Notes under the pieces: model-generated
Seen by the model: only the letters and a program-made list of their open reading frames with translations
Database searches by the model: none
What the model was told of the DNA's origin: nothing
Translations under genes and position numbers: made by a program
Assembly: GCF_004770615.1 (NCBI RefSeq)
Contig: NZ_RQER01000001.1
Span: forward strand, 576,894 to 640,893
Length of the DNA: 64,000 bases
Origin: Leptospira langatensis
Lineage (GTDB): Bacteria > Spirochaetota > Leptospiria > Leptospirales > Leptospiraceae
Reading direction: 5' to 3'
Part shown: piece after piece, positions 17,917 to 26,651 of the stretch
How the letters are laid out: the number at the start of each line of letters is the position of its first letter
Numbering within the stretch: the stretch's first letter is position 1

Positions 17917-19116
17917 ATGAGACGATTTGCCAGTAAATTCTTTATTTTCCCTTTCGTTTTGCTTTTCGGGACCGTTTCTTTTTCTCTTCTTTTTGCGAAG
18001 TCGAAGAAGCCTGTCGAAGTGCCTACAAAAAAGTCCGGCTCCTTCTCCGACTTGGACTTTGAGAAGGTAGGTTCCGGATACAGGGAACCTACCGATATAC
18101 AATTCCGCCCGGATGAGCCGGACACGATGGTGATCCTGGAAAAGAGAGGAAAGATCTATACATTCAACCTGAGTAAACAGGAAGGAAAGATTATCGCAGA
18201 TTTTACGGGCCACGTAGAGACTCGATCGGAAGAAGGCTTACTCGGTCTCGCCTTCCATCCTAGATTCCAAGAAAATCATCTATTCTATGTGAACGCAGTC
18301 TCTAAGGAAGCGGGGAAGGACCAAACCCTGATCCTGGAATTCAGATGGGACGAGAGTAAAACGATCCAATGGAAGGATCGCAAGAGAGTCTTACTTCGGG
18401 TCGATCAGCCTTACTCCAATCATAATGCCGGCCAGCTTTCCTTTGGTCCGGATGGAAAATTATATATAGGCTTTGGAGATGGAGGGGCGGGAGGAGATCC
18501 TCTCAAGAACGGGCAAAATACTTCTACCTATCTAGGGAGCATGATCCGTATCGAACCGAATCTAGAGGCAGAAGCTCCCGCTTATAAGATCCCGGAGGAC
18601 AATCCGTACAAGAACAGGCCTGGTTACCTACCGGAGATTTGGGCGTATGGGCTTCGGAATCCTTGGAGATTTTCTTTTGACTCCCAAACGGGAGATCTAT
18701 ACGCAGCTGACGTGGGCCAAAATCTTTGGGAAGAAGTAGATCTCATTCTAAAAGGTGGGAACTACGGATGGAATATAACGGAAGGATTCCATTGTTTCTC
18801 TCCGCCGAACAACTGTTCCAAGCAGGGATTGCAAGATCCTCTCCTCGAATATGATCACGGAATTGGCCAGTCTATTACTGGCGGTTATGTGTATCGTGGG
18901 AAAAATCTTTCCTTTTTGCAAGGTTGGTACATTTTCGCGGATTTTGTTTCCGGAAAATTCTTTGCATTCGAAGTAGGGAAGGGAAAAAGACCCAAACTTA
19001 GGATCCTAAAAGAAACTCATCACCAAATTAGTACATTTGGCAGAGATCCCTCAGGTGAGCTATATTTTGCTGATTTTGGCACAGGAAATATCTTCCGTTT
19101 AGTAAAAAAAAATTGA
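17917..19116 (+). CDS. PQQ-type soluble aldose sugar dehydrogenase (Asd/YliI family)
   Basis: A 399-residue exported six-bladed beta-propeller of the glucose/sorbosone dehydrogenase family. The N-terminus is a signal peptide (residues 1-28, ending LLFAKS). Propeller motifs include GLLGLAFHPRF with the expected downstream HNAGQLSFGPDGKLYIGFGDGG, the catalytic-histidine strand, AYGLRNPWRFSFD, YAADVGQNLWEEVD, GGNYGWN and GQSITGGYVYRG. Members oxidise aldoses in the periplasm with PQQ, although some homologues bind no PQQ and lack enzyme activity. No PQQ synthesis genes are seen here. The ATG follows AGGAGG. Confidence 0.9.
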   Translation: MRRFASKFFIFPFVLLFGTVSFSLLFAKSKKPVEVPTKKSGSFSDLDFEKVGSGYREPTDIQFRPDEPDTMVILEKRGKIYTFNLSKQEGKIIADFTGHVETRSEEGLLGLAFHPRFQENHLFYVNAVSKEAGKDQTLILEFRWDESKTIQWKDRKRVLLRVDQPYSNHNAGQLSFGPDGKLYIGFGDGGAGGDPLKNGQNTSTYLGSMIRIEPNLEAEAPAYKIPEDNPYKNRPGYLPEIWAYGLRNPWRFSFDSQTGDLYAADVGQNLWEEVDLILKGGNYGWNITEGFHCFSPPNNCSKQGLQDPLLEYDHGIGQSITGGYVYRGKNLSFLQGWYIFADFVSGKFFAFEVGKGKRPKLRILKETHHQISTFGRDPSGELYFADFGTGNIFRLVKKN

Positions 19117-19216
19117 AATATATTGAAAATCCAGGATTCATGAGTGTTAACCCAATATAGATCGGACACTGCCTCCACCGCGGTTCCAATCAATCTCGAT
19201 CAAAAAGGATAGGGGT

Positions 19217-20395
19217 ATGAATAAGATCATTTCCGTTGCATCGGCCGTCCTAATGGTCGGTCTGTTGAATGCCGGAGCTTGTAAAAAGCCTGCGGAGAAC
19301 GCGGATTCCGCGAACGCAAAACAGAACCAACCATCGGCCATCGTAGTTTTTAGCGTAGGGGAAGCAAGAATCCAACACGCAGACTTAACCGAAGACAAAG
19401 CAAGTTTAGGAACCGCTTTGAAAGAAGGGGATAAGATTCAAACCAAGGCAAATGCTAAGGTGGATATCCAATTCGGCGACGGTTCCGCAGTGCGTATCGC
19501 AGAGAACTCTAGCCTAGAATTCGCTACCCTGGCTTTGAATACCCAAGGCAATACCGACACAAGATTGTCTTTAGTATCCGGTAAGGTCTTCGCTAAAGTA
19601 AATAAGGCGACCAAAGACGACCAATTTTCCGTTATTACTCCAACCGCAATCGCTGGTGTTCGCGGAACTTCCTTCGTAGTAGATCGCACTAAGAGCGACA
19701 GATCCGTCGTAAAAGTGCTCGAAGGTTCCGTAGCGGTTTCTCCAAGAGTTCGTGCTCTGGAAGGATTGTCTGCAGAACAAATTTCGTCTAACGCTGAAGT
19801 AAGAAAGATTAAGGAATCCCTTGATAAGTCGGAGATCGTTCTTGAGAAAGACGAATCTTCTATCGTAAAAGCTTCCGATAAGACTTTCGGCGAGAAAGAA
19901 GTTGCTAAACTCAATGCTTCTCTTGAGAAAGATATTCCTAAAGCGGTTACCAAAATTACCGGTTCTGGAGTTTCTAAAACAGAAGAGCAAGAGATCAGAA
20001 CCATCGTCACTCTGGACAAAACGACTACCGACAAGTTAGCTAAACTGAACGTAGATCCTAAAACCGGAAAGATCGACGAGAAGACTGCCGCAGAAAACGA
20101 ATCTGAGAAAAAGAAAATCGAAGAAGAGTTAGCTAAGCGTCAGGCTGACGAGCTGAAACGTTTCAAAAACGTTCTGGTTTCCGCTCCTAAAAATCTTAAG
20201 ACCAAACAAGATCTCGTAAACTACTACGAAAAACTTGAAAAGATCGTACTCGTGAACAAAACTACCATGATCGGCGCGATTGTTGATCAACAAGGTAGCA
20301 CGATGATCGTTCACACCGAAGACGGTATTAAGAAAATTAACCAAGACGAAGTACAAGAAGTCATCTACGACTTCCAAACTAAGTCAGATAACTAA
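19217..20395 (+). CDS. FecR-domain lipoprotein, LipL45-like
   Basis: A 392-residue envelope protein. The N-terminus looks like a spirochaetal lipoprotein signal (LLNAGACKK, probable lipidated Cys22), with an Ala/Asn-rich linker after it. Residues about 40-190 form a FecR-type beta domain (GDKIQTKANAKVDIQFGDGS, ITPTAIAGVRGTSFVVD). The C-terminal half is Lys/Glu-rich and helical. There is no FecI sigma factor or FecA receptor next to it, so iron signalling is unlikely. Domain, size and lipidation resemble Leptospira LipL45 (Qlp42); I did not verify orthology, hence no symbol. It has an intrinsic terminator at 20430. Confidence 0.82.
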   Translation: MNKIISVASAVLMVGLLNAGACKKPAENADSANAKQNQPSAIVVFSVGEARIQHADLTEDKASLGTALKEGDKIQTKANAKVDIQFGDGSAVRIAENSSLEFATLALNTQGNTDTRLSLVSGKVFAKVNKATKDDQFSVITPTAIAGVRGTSFVVDRTKSDRSVVKVLEGSVAVSPRVRALEGLSAEQISSNAEVRKIKESLDKSEIVLEKDESSIVKASDKTFGEKEVAKLNASLEKDIPKAVTKITGSGVSKTEEQEIRTIVTLDKTTTDKLAKLNVDPKTGKIDEKTAAENESEKKKIEEELAKRQADELKRFKNVLVSAPKNLKTKQDLVNYYEKLEKIVLVNKTTMIGAIVDQQGSTMIVHTEDGIKKINQDEVQEVIYDFQTKSDN

Positions 20396-20429
20396 ACCGT
20401 AGGCTAATAAGCAAGATCGGTGGAAAAAT

Positions 20430-20463
20430 CCCGAGTTCGGCGAAAGCTGGCTCGGGTTTTTCT
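20430..20463 (+). terminator. Rho-independent terminator of the FecR lipoprotein gene
   Basis: Stem CCCGAG (20430-20435) / CTCGGG (20451-20456) with a small inner GC/GC pairing in the loop and a T-run TTTTTC immediately after. It lies 35 bases beyond the stop codon. Confidence 0.85.
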
Positions 20464-20589
20464 ATTTTCAGAGGTCCGATTCTTTTGAAAATGAATCAAG
20501 ACTCGAGACTTGGATTGAATTGAAAAAAACGGACCGAGGGCTCGTACGGACAGTTAAGAATAACTCCCTTCCTGCCTTTCTTGTTGGAT

Positions 20590-20931
20590 TTAGGTTTTTT
20601 TCCCTTTTGGAGAAGGATGAGAATCCGAATAGCGATTCCAGATCCTGAGGATAGAATCGGAGACTTCTTCCACGTCCAAGATCAGCACCTTGTCCTTATA
20701 ATTCACCAGAAGTTTGCCTCTGCCGAATTTTTGGATCTCCGCCCATTCTACCCGAAAGCCTTGGATTAAACTCAACGTATCAAATAGAAGATCCTTGATC
20801 TCCATTTTGGAGACACTGCCTTCTTTCTTGGAAAGATAGGAGAGAATGGAGTGAAAAATGATCTTCTTCATCTCCGTGCCATCCGGTTCTTCCGGAAGGC
20901 TGTCTTTAAATCTATTTAATTTCCGTACCAC
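20590..20931 (-). CDS. Hypothetical protein downstream of lipA, 113 aa
   Basis: I do not recognise this small protein. It starts at GTG 20931, overlapping the 3' end of lipA by 16 bases; an alternative ATG lies at 20868 with GGAG too close to it. No signal peptide or membrane helix. The sequence mixes a Lys-rich helical N-terminus with a beta-rich segment (GKLLVNYKDKVLILDVEEVSD) and a basic C-terminus. Translational coupling to lipA is likely. Confidence 0.6.
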   Translation of the reverse strand: MVRKLNRFKDSLPEEPDGTEMKKIIFHSILSYLSKKEGSVSKMEIKDLLFDTLSLIQGFRVEWAEIQKFGRGKLLVNYKDKVLILDVEEVSDSILRIWNRYSDSHPSPKGKKT

Positions 20932-21821
20932 GGAGTTTGCTCATCCGCGTGATAAGAACTTCTGACCAAGGGACCCGAGAATACTGTCCTGAATCCAATT
21001 GCCTTTCCGTATTCTTTCAGTTCTTTGAAAATATCCGGATGAATGTACTCGTGGACTGGAAGATGAGTCGGAGTCGGTTGTAGGTATTGACCGAGAGTTA
21101 CCATCTGCACTCCGCAGCTTCGGAGATCTTTCAGGGTTTGTCTGACTTCTTCCAGAGTCTCTCCGAGTCCTAAGATCAAACCGCTTTTCGTTAAGAAACC
21201 TCGTTTTGATGCATGTTCCAAAACATTCAAGGAACGATCATACTTCTTGGCAGGAGCCACTGTAGGGAACAATCTCTCTACGGTCTCCAGGTTATGATTG
21301 AAGATGTCCGGTTTAGCGGAATAAATGATCTCTAGACTTTCCTCCTTCTCCTTAAAGTCGGGAACCAGGATCTCAATTTTACAGTCCGGGAGTCGTTCAC
21401 GGATCAGCTCTATGGTTTGTTTATAATGAAACGCGGCACCATCCGTAAGATCGTCCCTGTTTACGGAAGTAATGACTATATGCTGCAAATCCAAGGACTT
21501 CGCAGACTCCGCCACTCGCAGAGGTTCCTCGGGATCTAAGGCAAAAGGTTTTCCAAAAGCGACATCGCAATAGGAACAACGTCTGGTGCAAATATCCCCC
21601 GCTAGCATATAGGTTGCGGTCCTTCGAGACCAACAATGATTTAAGTTGGGACAAGAAGCACTTTCACAGACCGTGTTCAGTTTTCCCTGTTCTACCGAGC
21701 TTCGGACTGTGGAGACAGAGTTGTCTTTCTCCCGGAAAGGAAGACGGACCTTGAGCCAATCCGGTTTTTCAGGAGCAGGTTGGTAACCGGTTGATCTGGG
21801 CTTTTTCTTGAGTGGATTCAC
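20916..21821 (-). CDS. lipA: Lipoyl synthase
   Basis: LipA inserts two sulfurs into protein-bound octanoyl groups using SAM and two [4Fe-4S] clusters. Both clusters' ligands are present: auxiliary CESASCPNLNHC (CX4CX5C) and radical SAM CTRRCSYC (CX3CX2C), plus the C-terminal RSSYHA with the auxiliary-cluster serine. From GTG 21821 the protein is 301 residues and starts NPLKKKPRSTGYQPAPEKPD, a start typical of leptospiral LipA as I recall it; the longer frame to 21917 would overlap the divergent pseudouridine synthase gene. The Shine-Dalgarno is poor. Confidence 0.95.
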   Translation of the reverse strand: MNPLKKKPRSTGYQPAPEKPDWLKVRLPFREKDNSVSTVRSSVEQGKLNTVCESASCPNLNHCWSRRTATYMLAGDICTRRCSYCDVAFGKPFALDPEEPLRVAESAKSLDLQHIVITSVNRDDLTDGAAFHYKQTIELIRERLPDCKIEILVPDFKEKEESLEIIYSAKPDIFNHNLETVERLFPTVAPAKKYDRSLNVLEHASKRGFLTKSGLILGLGETLEEVRQTLKDLRSCGVQMVTLGQYLQPTPTHLPVHEYIHPDIFKELKEYGKAIGFRTVFSGPLVRSSYHADEQTPWYGN

Positions 21822-21955
21822 CCTTATAGCTAAGTTGCAAGCACGGCAAGAGTCAAGTGTTTTGGGTAGCCGGAATTCCCCGGGTCCTCGAATCTGGAGA
21901 TCCGGCCTTCGGGCCATTGCCGAGAGTCATTTTGAAAGGGAAATTTCCAGGAAAC

Positions 21956-22690
21956 GTGGAACGGAAGAATGGTGAGAACGGATCCGGAATCCGGATCAAT
22001 CGCTATCTGGCAGACTGTGGTTTCGGTTCCCGTAGAAAGACAGAGGAACTGATCCTCTCAGGAAAGGTCAAGGTGAACGGGGTGGTGGAGACTAGCTTAA
22101 GTGTCCGGATCTCCTCTCAAGATCGTGTCATGGTAGGGAATAAGCAGGCAATCCCGCCCGAAAAGAATGTATTTCTAGCACTGAATAAGCCAAAGGGATA
22201 TCTCTGTTCTCACGGGGACAAATTCCATTCTAATACGATCTTCGAACTTCTTCCTAGTAAATTCAAACAGCTTGCGATCGCAGGCCGATTGGACTTGGAC
22301 TCGAGGGGACTCCTCCTTCTTTCCGATGATGGGAGCCTGATCCAGGAGATCACTCATCCGTCGGAGGGTTCCGAAAAGGAATACAGTGTTTCTCTCGACT
22401 CGGAGATCCCCTTTGAAAAAGTAAGGGAACGTTTTCTGAAAGGATTTATGGATGAGGGAGAATTCCTAAAAGCGGAGAAGGTCTTTTCCCAAGATAGGAA
22501 ACAGGAATCCGATTCTTTTCGTGTGGTCCTAAAACAGGGAAGAAAGCGCCAGATCAGAAGAATGTTCGCCGCACTCGGCGCAAGGGTCACCGACCTGCAA
22601 AGAATACGCATCGGCAAACTTACATTAGAAAAATTAAATATTGGGGAAGGTAAATTCGTTTTGCTGGACCCTAAAGCTTGGAGACCATGA
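21956..22690 (+). CDS. Pseudouridine synthase, RsuA/RluB family
   Basis: This enzyme isomerises a specific rRNA uridine. Residues about 10-60 form an S4 RNA-binding domain (INRYLADCGFGSRRKTEELI), followed by the synthase domain with the catalytic aspartate in AGRLDLDSRGLLLLSDDG and the C-terminal RQIRRMFAALG motif. The start is uncertain: GTG 21956 (244 aa) fits the family; TTG 21932 and GTG 21857 are in-frame alternatives, the last overlapping most of the divergent promoter gap. RsuA, RluB, RluE and RluF cannot be separated by eye. Its stop overlaps the next start in an ATGA. Confidence 0.87.
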   Translation: MERKNGENGSGIRINRYLADCGFGSRRKTEELILSGKVKVNGVVETSLSVRISSQDRVMVGNKQAIPPEKNVFLALNKPKGYLCSHGDKFHSNTIFELLPSKFKQLAIAGRLDLDSRGLLLLSDDGSLIQEITHPSEGSEKEYSVSLDSEIPFEKVRERFLKGFMDEGEFLKAEKVFSQDRKQESDSFRVVLKQGRKRQIRRMFAALGARVTDLQRIRIGKLTLEKLNIGEGKFVLLDPKAWRP

Positions 22691-24096
22691 ATTTTACCAG
22701 TTTAGAATTTTTATTTTTTTTCTGTTTGGTTTTTCTGGTTTATTGGAATCTTCCGGATCGTTTTAAGAAACATTTCCTGGTCTTAGCTTCCGCGTTCTTC
22801 TATGCTTTCGCTTCTTGGAAGTTCTTATTCCATTTGATCAGCGTGGTCTTAGTGAATTGGATCTTGGTGCGTTTCTTTTTGGGAAGAAAATGGTTCCTAT
22901 TCGTATCGATCGGGTTCAATGTCCTGAACCTGGCCTTCTTCAAGTATTTCTATTTTTTTGCGGATCTTGTAGGAACTGTTTTAGGACTTTCCTCTCTACA
23001 GAGTAAGCCTGCTCTGGATTCCATCCTTTCTAACGCCTTGCATTGGAAAGGATTCGAAGTTGTACTTCCTTTGACTGTAAGCTATTATACCTTCCAGTTG
23101 ATCTCGCTGGCGGTGGATAAGAAGAAGGGGCTGATCCAAGAAGAGATCACTCTAAGTAAGATCGCCTCTTTCATTTTTCTTTTTCCTGTGATGATCGCAG
23201 GGCCAATCTTGCGATTTAACGACGTCTCTTCTCAATTCGATTCTCCCAAAATGGAAAAAGAAGATATGGTGGATGGTCTTTGGTTAGTCGTGATCGGCCT
23301 ATTCAAGAAATCCGTCGTTTCCATCCTGATGTCCGGTTCTATTTTCCAAGTTTTTGCGGAACCTGCTTCTTTTTCGGGAGGAGCTCTTTTGAGTACAGTG
23401 TACTTTTTCGCGATCTATTTGTATCTGGACTTTTCCGGACTCACGGATATTGCCAGAGGAATGGGGAGATTACTCGGTTTTCAACTTCCTCAAAACTTTA
23501 AGGCTCCGTTCTTCTTTAGTAGCTTTGGCGATTTTTGGCGTCGCTGGCATTTGACCTTTTCTTTTTGGATCAGGGATTACCTGTATATCCCTCTCGGCGG
23601 TTCCCGTTCGGGCACCTTAAGGACTTGCCTGAATTATCTGATCGCTTTCGGTTTGGGGGGACTCTGGCACGGAGCCAATCTGAATTATCTGCTCTGGGGA
23701 CTTTTGACCGGATTCTATCTATCTTTAGAAAGAGTCTTCGCGGATCTGAAGATCAAGCTCATTCCTGAGATCCCTTATGTAAAACGTATATTCGTATATC
23801 TTGCTATACTAAATATCTATAGTATCTCTTGGGTGCTCTTCTTTACTCCCGATTTTTCCTCCGCATTACAAGCGGTGCAAAGGATCTTTACTTGGGCGAA
23901 TGGGATTGATTTCCCGAATATGGAGCCATGTATCTTTGCGTTCCTGGTCGCGGTTCTGTTCCATTCTGCGGAAGAATGGCCTGAAAAATTCAAGGCATCC
24001 TTTAAATGGAAGATCGTGCTTCTTCCTGTGGTTTGGATCTTGGTATTGCTTGCGTTACCGAATGGGAATGCTGACTTCTTTTACGGACAGTTTTAG
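22687..24096 (+). CDS. MBOAT family O-acyltransferase (AlgI-like), copy 1
   Basis: A 469-residue polytopic inner-membrane protein of the alginate O-acetyltransferase AlgI type, thought to move acyl groups across the membrane onto exported glycans. About ten hydrophobic helices are visible. Diagnostic motifs are LDFSGLTDIARGMGRLLGF, FGDFWRRWHLTFSFWIRDYLYIPLGGSR and the catalytic-histidine helix GLGGLWHGANLNYLLWG. It starts by ATGA overlap with the pseudouridine synthase stop. The DUF1574 partner starts 5 bases after its stop, so the two are surely co-translated. A paralogous pair sits at 53709-56317. Confidence 0.92.
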   Translation: MNFTSLEFLFFFCLVFLVYWNLPDRFKKHFLVLASAFFYAFASWKFLFHLISVVLVNWILVRFFLGRKWFLFVSIGFNVLNLAFFKYFYFFADLVGTVLGLSSLQSKPALDSILSNALHWKGFEVVLPLTVSYYTFQLISLAVDKKKGLIQEEITLSKIASFIFLFPVMIAGPILRFNDVSSQFDSPKMEKEDMVDGLWLVVIGLFKKSVVSILMSGSIFQVFAEPASFSGGALLSTVYFFAIYLYLDFSGLTDIARGMGRLLGFQLPQNFKAPFFFSSFGDFWRRWHLTFSFWIRDYLYIPLGGSRSGTLRTCLNYLIAFGLGGLWHGANLNYLLWGLLTGFYLSLERVFADLKIKLIPEIPYVKRIFVYLAILNIYSISWVLFFTPDFSSALQAVQRIFTWANGIDFPNMEPCIFAFLVAVLFHSAEEWPEKFKASFKWKIVLLPVVWILVLLALPNGNADFFYGQF

Positions 24097-24101
24097 AATC
24101 T

Positions 24102-25136
24102 ATGAAAAAGAAATTTATCTATATTCCTTTTCTCTTCCTTCTACTCGTATTCTTCGCGGATAAGATCTTTACTTTGGACTTCTTCCAAACTTCTTTTTAT
24201 CAAGAAGGAAATCCCGTATATTACGCGCAGCGAAAACATCTTTTTCAAAGAATGCGATCGGATTCTTCTCTTGGCAAAAAAGAATTGGCTTTAGCTTTTG
24301 GGGATTCTCGAGCCTATCCATATTCTTCCAAGACACTTCCTTCCGATATTGCGGAGAATTGGACCGTTTACAATTTCTCAGGACCCCAAGCAGTTCCTGC
24401 GTATGGATTCTATTGGTTCCAAAAGATCCTGGAAGCTGGGATCAAACCGAAGGTAGTTTTCTATGTGATCAGCCCGGAAGGTTTCGACGATTCCAAGGGA
24501 CTTCTCTACGATCCTTTCCTTCGATTAGGGGCGGATGATCCGTTTATTGCGAAGTACTGGGGAAGGTTCTCCACGGGGGATCGTTTTGATATTATTAAGC
24601 AGAAGCTATTTAGTATTCGAAAGGTAAAACCCGGATTCAAGCTCTTTTGGAATCGTTTGACTTCCGATAAATTGAATTTGTATTCCCCCGAATCAAATCA
24701 TGAAAATCTAATTTTAGAGTTAGGGAATGGAGAACAGCTAGCCTATGCAAGCGCTAGCAACAATCCTTCTAAATTGGAAAAGGACGCTCTAAGACTCAAA
24801 AGCCTGTATCTATCCGGATTTGAATTGGGGGAAACAGAGTTCTTCTTCGTAGAGGAATTCTTGAAGCTGTCCAAGGAAAATGGGATCAAGACCTATCTCA
24901 TCTGGCCCAAGGTGTATCCTGGCTATAGAGTGGGCTATTACGAGTTAGGTTTAGAAAAGACCTGGTGGCCTAGGATCCAAGAGCTTGCCATGAAATACGG
25001 AGCCTCCGCCGCAGACATGAATACTCTCAGTGCTTGTGACACCTATTATGATGCGTCTCACCAAAGCGTTCTATGTATATTAGAACAATCTAAAATATTG
25101 ATGGATGATTTCTACGGAAGGAAGAAGCTTCCCTGA
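24102..25136 (+). CDS. DUF1574-type protein, possible SGNH partner of MBOAT, copy 1
   Basis: A 344-residue protein with an N-terminal membrane anchor/signal (residues 5-22) and a large outward-facing domain. DUF1574 is an uncharacterised family known from Leptospira. I see LALAFGDSRAYPYS (Ser69), similar to SGNH block I GDS, an IWPKVYP strand, and near the C-terminus ADMNTLSACDTYYDASHQSV, which has the Asp-x-x-His arrangement of SGNH block V. Together with the tight MBOAT linkage this resembles AlgI-AlgJ/AlgX or DltB-DltD systems. The catalytic role is inference. A long T-rich stretch follows (25137-25335) without a clear hairpin. Confidence 0.8.
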   Translation: MKKKFIYIPFLFLLLVFFADKIFTLDFFQTSFYQEGNPVYYAQRKHLFQRMRSDSSLGKKELALAFGDSRAYPYSSKTLPSDIAENWTVYNFSGPQAVPAYGFYWFQKILEAGIKPKVVFYVISPEGFDDSKGLLYDPFLRLGADDPFIAKYWGRFSTGDRFDIIKQKLFSIRKVKPGFKLFWNRLTSDKLNLYSPESNHENLILELGNGEQLAYASASNNPSKLEKDALRLKSLYLSGFELGETEFFFVEEFLKLSKENGIKTYLIWPKVYPGYRVGYYELGLEKTWWPRIQELAMKYGASAADMNTLSACDTYYDASHQSVLCILEQSKILMDDFYGRKKLP

Positions 25137-25335
25137 GACTATCTTAAAGTTTTGATATAAAATTAACGTTTTTGTGGTAAACTCTTTCTGTTTTTAGTTT
25201 TGCTCCCATATCAAATAGATCGGAAAGGTTTTTTTTTTCGTATTAGTTTTTGATCTGCGAAGTTTTATAGGCAACGTCTCTCGGGCAATAGGCATGAGAG
25301 AACAAAATTCTATTCTGAGTATAAGGGAAGGAATC

Positions 25336-25809
25336 ATGTCTGTGCAAACTTCGGATTGGGAAGCTCATTTTCGTGCTTTGGAAAAGATGTACAAAAGCGC
25401 CCCTGTGAATCAGTTCTTTTTACCTGAATTGTCTATTCCGCAAAAAGGAGAGGCAATCGTTACGATTCAGATCAGAGAAGATTTCTTTCATGCGGCGGGA
25501 GCCACTCATGGAGCGGTTTATTTTAAGGCTGCCGATGACGCGGCCTTCTTCGCCGCGAATTCGGTCGTAAAAGATAGTTTTGTACTGACTTCTAATTTTT
25601 TTCTAAATTTGCTTAGACCAATTAAGTCTGGGACAATGACTGCCAAAGGAAGAGTAGTTCAGAATGCGGCTAACCTCATCATTGCGGAGAGCTTTCTCTT
25701 TGATGATCGAGGAAGGGAAATTGGAAGAGGCAATGGTAGTTTTGCAAAGACAAAGATCTTTCTTTCCAAAGAGATGGGGTACGATCCAGATCGAAAAAGA
25801 AAGGCTTAA
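25336..25809 (+). CDS. Hotdog-fold thioesterase-like protein (PaaI/YiiD type)
   Basis: A 157-residue single hotdog domain. The central helix DFFHAAGATHGAVYFKAADDAAFFAANS carries the typical H-G and acidic residues of PaaI-like acyl-CoA thioesterases, followed by SNFFLNLLRPIKSGTMTAKGRVV. ATG 25336 follows AAGGGAAGGA; an in-frame start at 25294 is in the leader. The natural acyl-CoA is unknown. It is convergent with tal (75-base gap). A promoter for this unit probably lies in 25140-25300, where TTGATA (25152) is a possible -35, but the -10 is unclear. Confidence 0.8.
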   Translation: MSVQTSDWEAHFRALEKMYKSAPVNQFFLPELSIPQKGEAIVTIQIREDFFHAAGATHGAVYFKAADDAAFFAANSVVKDSFVLTSNFFLNLLRPIKSGTMTAKGRVVQNAANLIIAESFLFDDRGREIGRGNGSFAKTKIFLSKEMGYDPDRKRKA

Positions 25810-25884
25810 GGAACACCGATCTGCTCGGAATCGCTTAAGCCTCCTTATTATAAAACGGATCTGTCTTTTACAGTCTGTTTGTGA

Positions 25885-26529
25885 TCACCATTTCAGTTTT
25901 TTGGCATCTTCTAGGAATTTCTCTAAGCCGATATCGGTTAGGGGATGCTTGAAGAGCTGCTGGTAAGCAGAGATTGGCATAGTAGCGCAGTCGGCTCCTC
26001 TCAACGCTGATTCTTTCAAATGGATCGGTCCGCGGATAGACGCTGCCAGGATCTTGGTCTCGAATCCATAATTATCATAGATCTCTCTGATCTCAGAGAT
26101 GAGTTCCATTCCGTCCCAGGACGTATCGTCGACTCGTCCGATAAACGGGGAGATATAAGTCGCTCCCGCCTTCGCTGCGAGTAAGGCCTGAGGAGCGGAG
26201 AAGCAAAGGGTAACGTTAGTCGGAATTCCTTTCTCCGTCAGTTTGACTACTGTCTTCAGTCCTTCCGGAATAAGAGGCACTTTGATCACAACATTCGGAG
26301 CGATCTGTACTAACTCGTCTGCTTCTTTCAACATGTCTTCGTGTTTGGTCGCAAGCACTTCCGCACTGACCGGTCCTGCAACGATCGCACAGATCTCTTT
26401 GATCACTTCTTTGAAATTGCGACCGGATTTAGCGATAAGAGAAGGGTTGGTCGTAACTCCGTCCAAAAGTCCGTAGGACGCGATCTCTTTGATCTCGTCC
26501 ACATTGGCTGTGTCCAAATATAATTCCAC
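25885..26529 (-). CDS. tal: Transaldolase (TalC/Fsa-type, short class)
   Basis: A 214-residue class I aldolase of the short transaldolase group; it links glycolysis and the non-oxidative pentose phosphate pathway. It has [14 protein letters not shown] with the catalytic aspartate, [14 protein letters not shown], the Schiff-base lysine in [22 protein letters not shown], and [15 protein letters not shown] [14 protein letters not shown]. Fructose-6-phosphate aldolases share this fold; transaldolase is the more usual activity. Start is GTG 26529 with GGAG 6 bases upstream. The 122-base leader holds several GC-rich hairpins. Confidence 0.93.
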   Translation of the reverse strand: MELYLDTANVDEIKEIASYGLLDGVTTNPSLIAKSGRNFKEVIKEICAIVAGPVSAEVLATKHEDMLKEADELVQIAPNVVIKVPLIPEGLKTVVKLTEKGIPTNVTLCFSAPQALLAAKAGATYISPFIGRVDDTSWDGMELISEIREIYDNYGFETKILAASIRGPIHLKESALRGADCATMPISAYQQLFKHPLTDIGLEKFLEDAKKLKW

Positions 26530-26651
26530 AAGGGGCTCCGAAAGATTTAGTGTGCCGAGTCGGGAAGGCTCGGGCTCGAGACGCCCGCCTTTCGACGGGA
26601 GAGAATCTCTCTGGATATTGGCCCTTGTTCGGGGCCACGGTCAAGGATTTC
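26530..26651 (-). promoter_or_regulatory. Structured leader and possible promoter of tal
   Basis: On the leftward strand this GC-rich gap reads first TTGACC, then 18 bases, then CAATAT, a plausible weak sigma-70 promoter; after it come three short stems: GAGAG/CTCTC, CCCG/CGGG around TCGAAAGG, and CCGAG/CTCGG. GGAG before the GTG is the Shine-Dalgarno. Nothing matches a riboswitch I know. It may be partly an mRNA folding element. Confidence 0.35.

Noticed and set aside
21822..21917. N-terminal extension of LipA to the ATG at 21917
   Set aside because: It would overlap the region upstream of the divergent pseudouridine synthase; LipA proteins of this genus begin near the GTG at 21821.
22969..22980. 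GTAGGAACT inside the first MBOAT gene as a further repeat copy
   Set aside because: Only nine bases match, inside a conserved reading frame, without the GC hairpin or the 19-mer.
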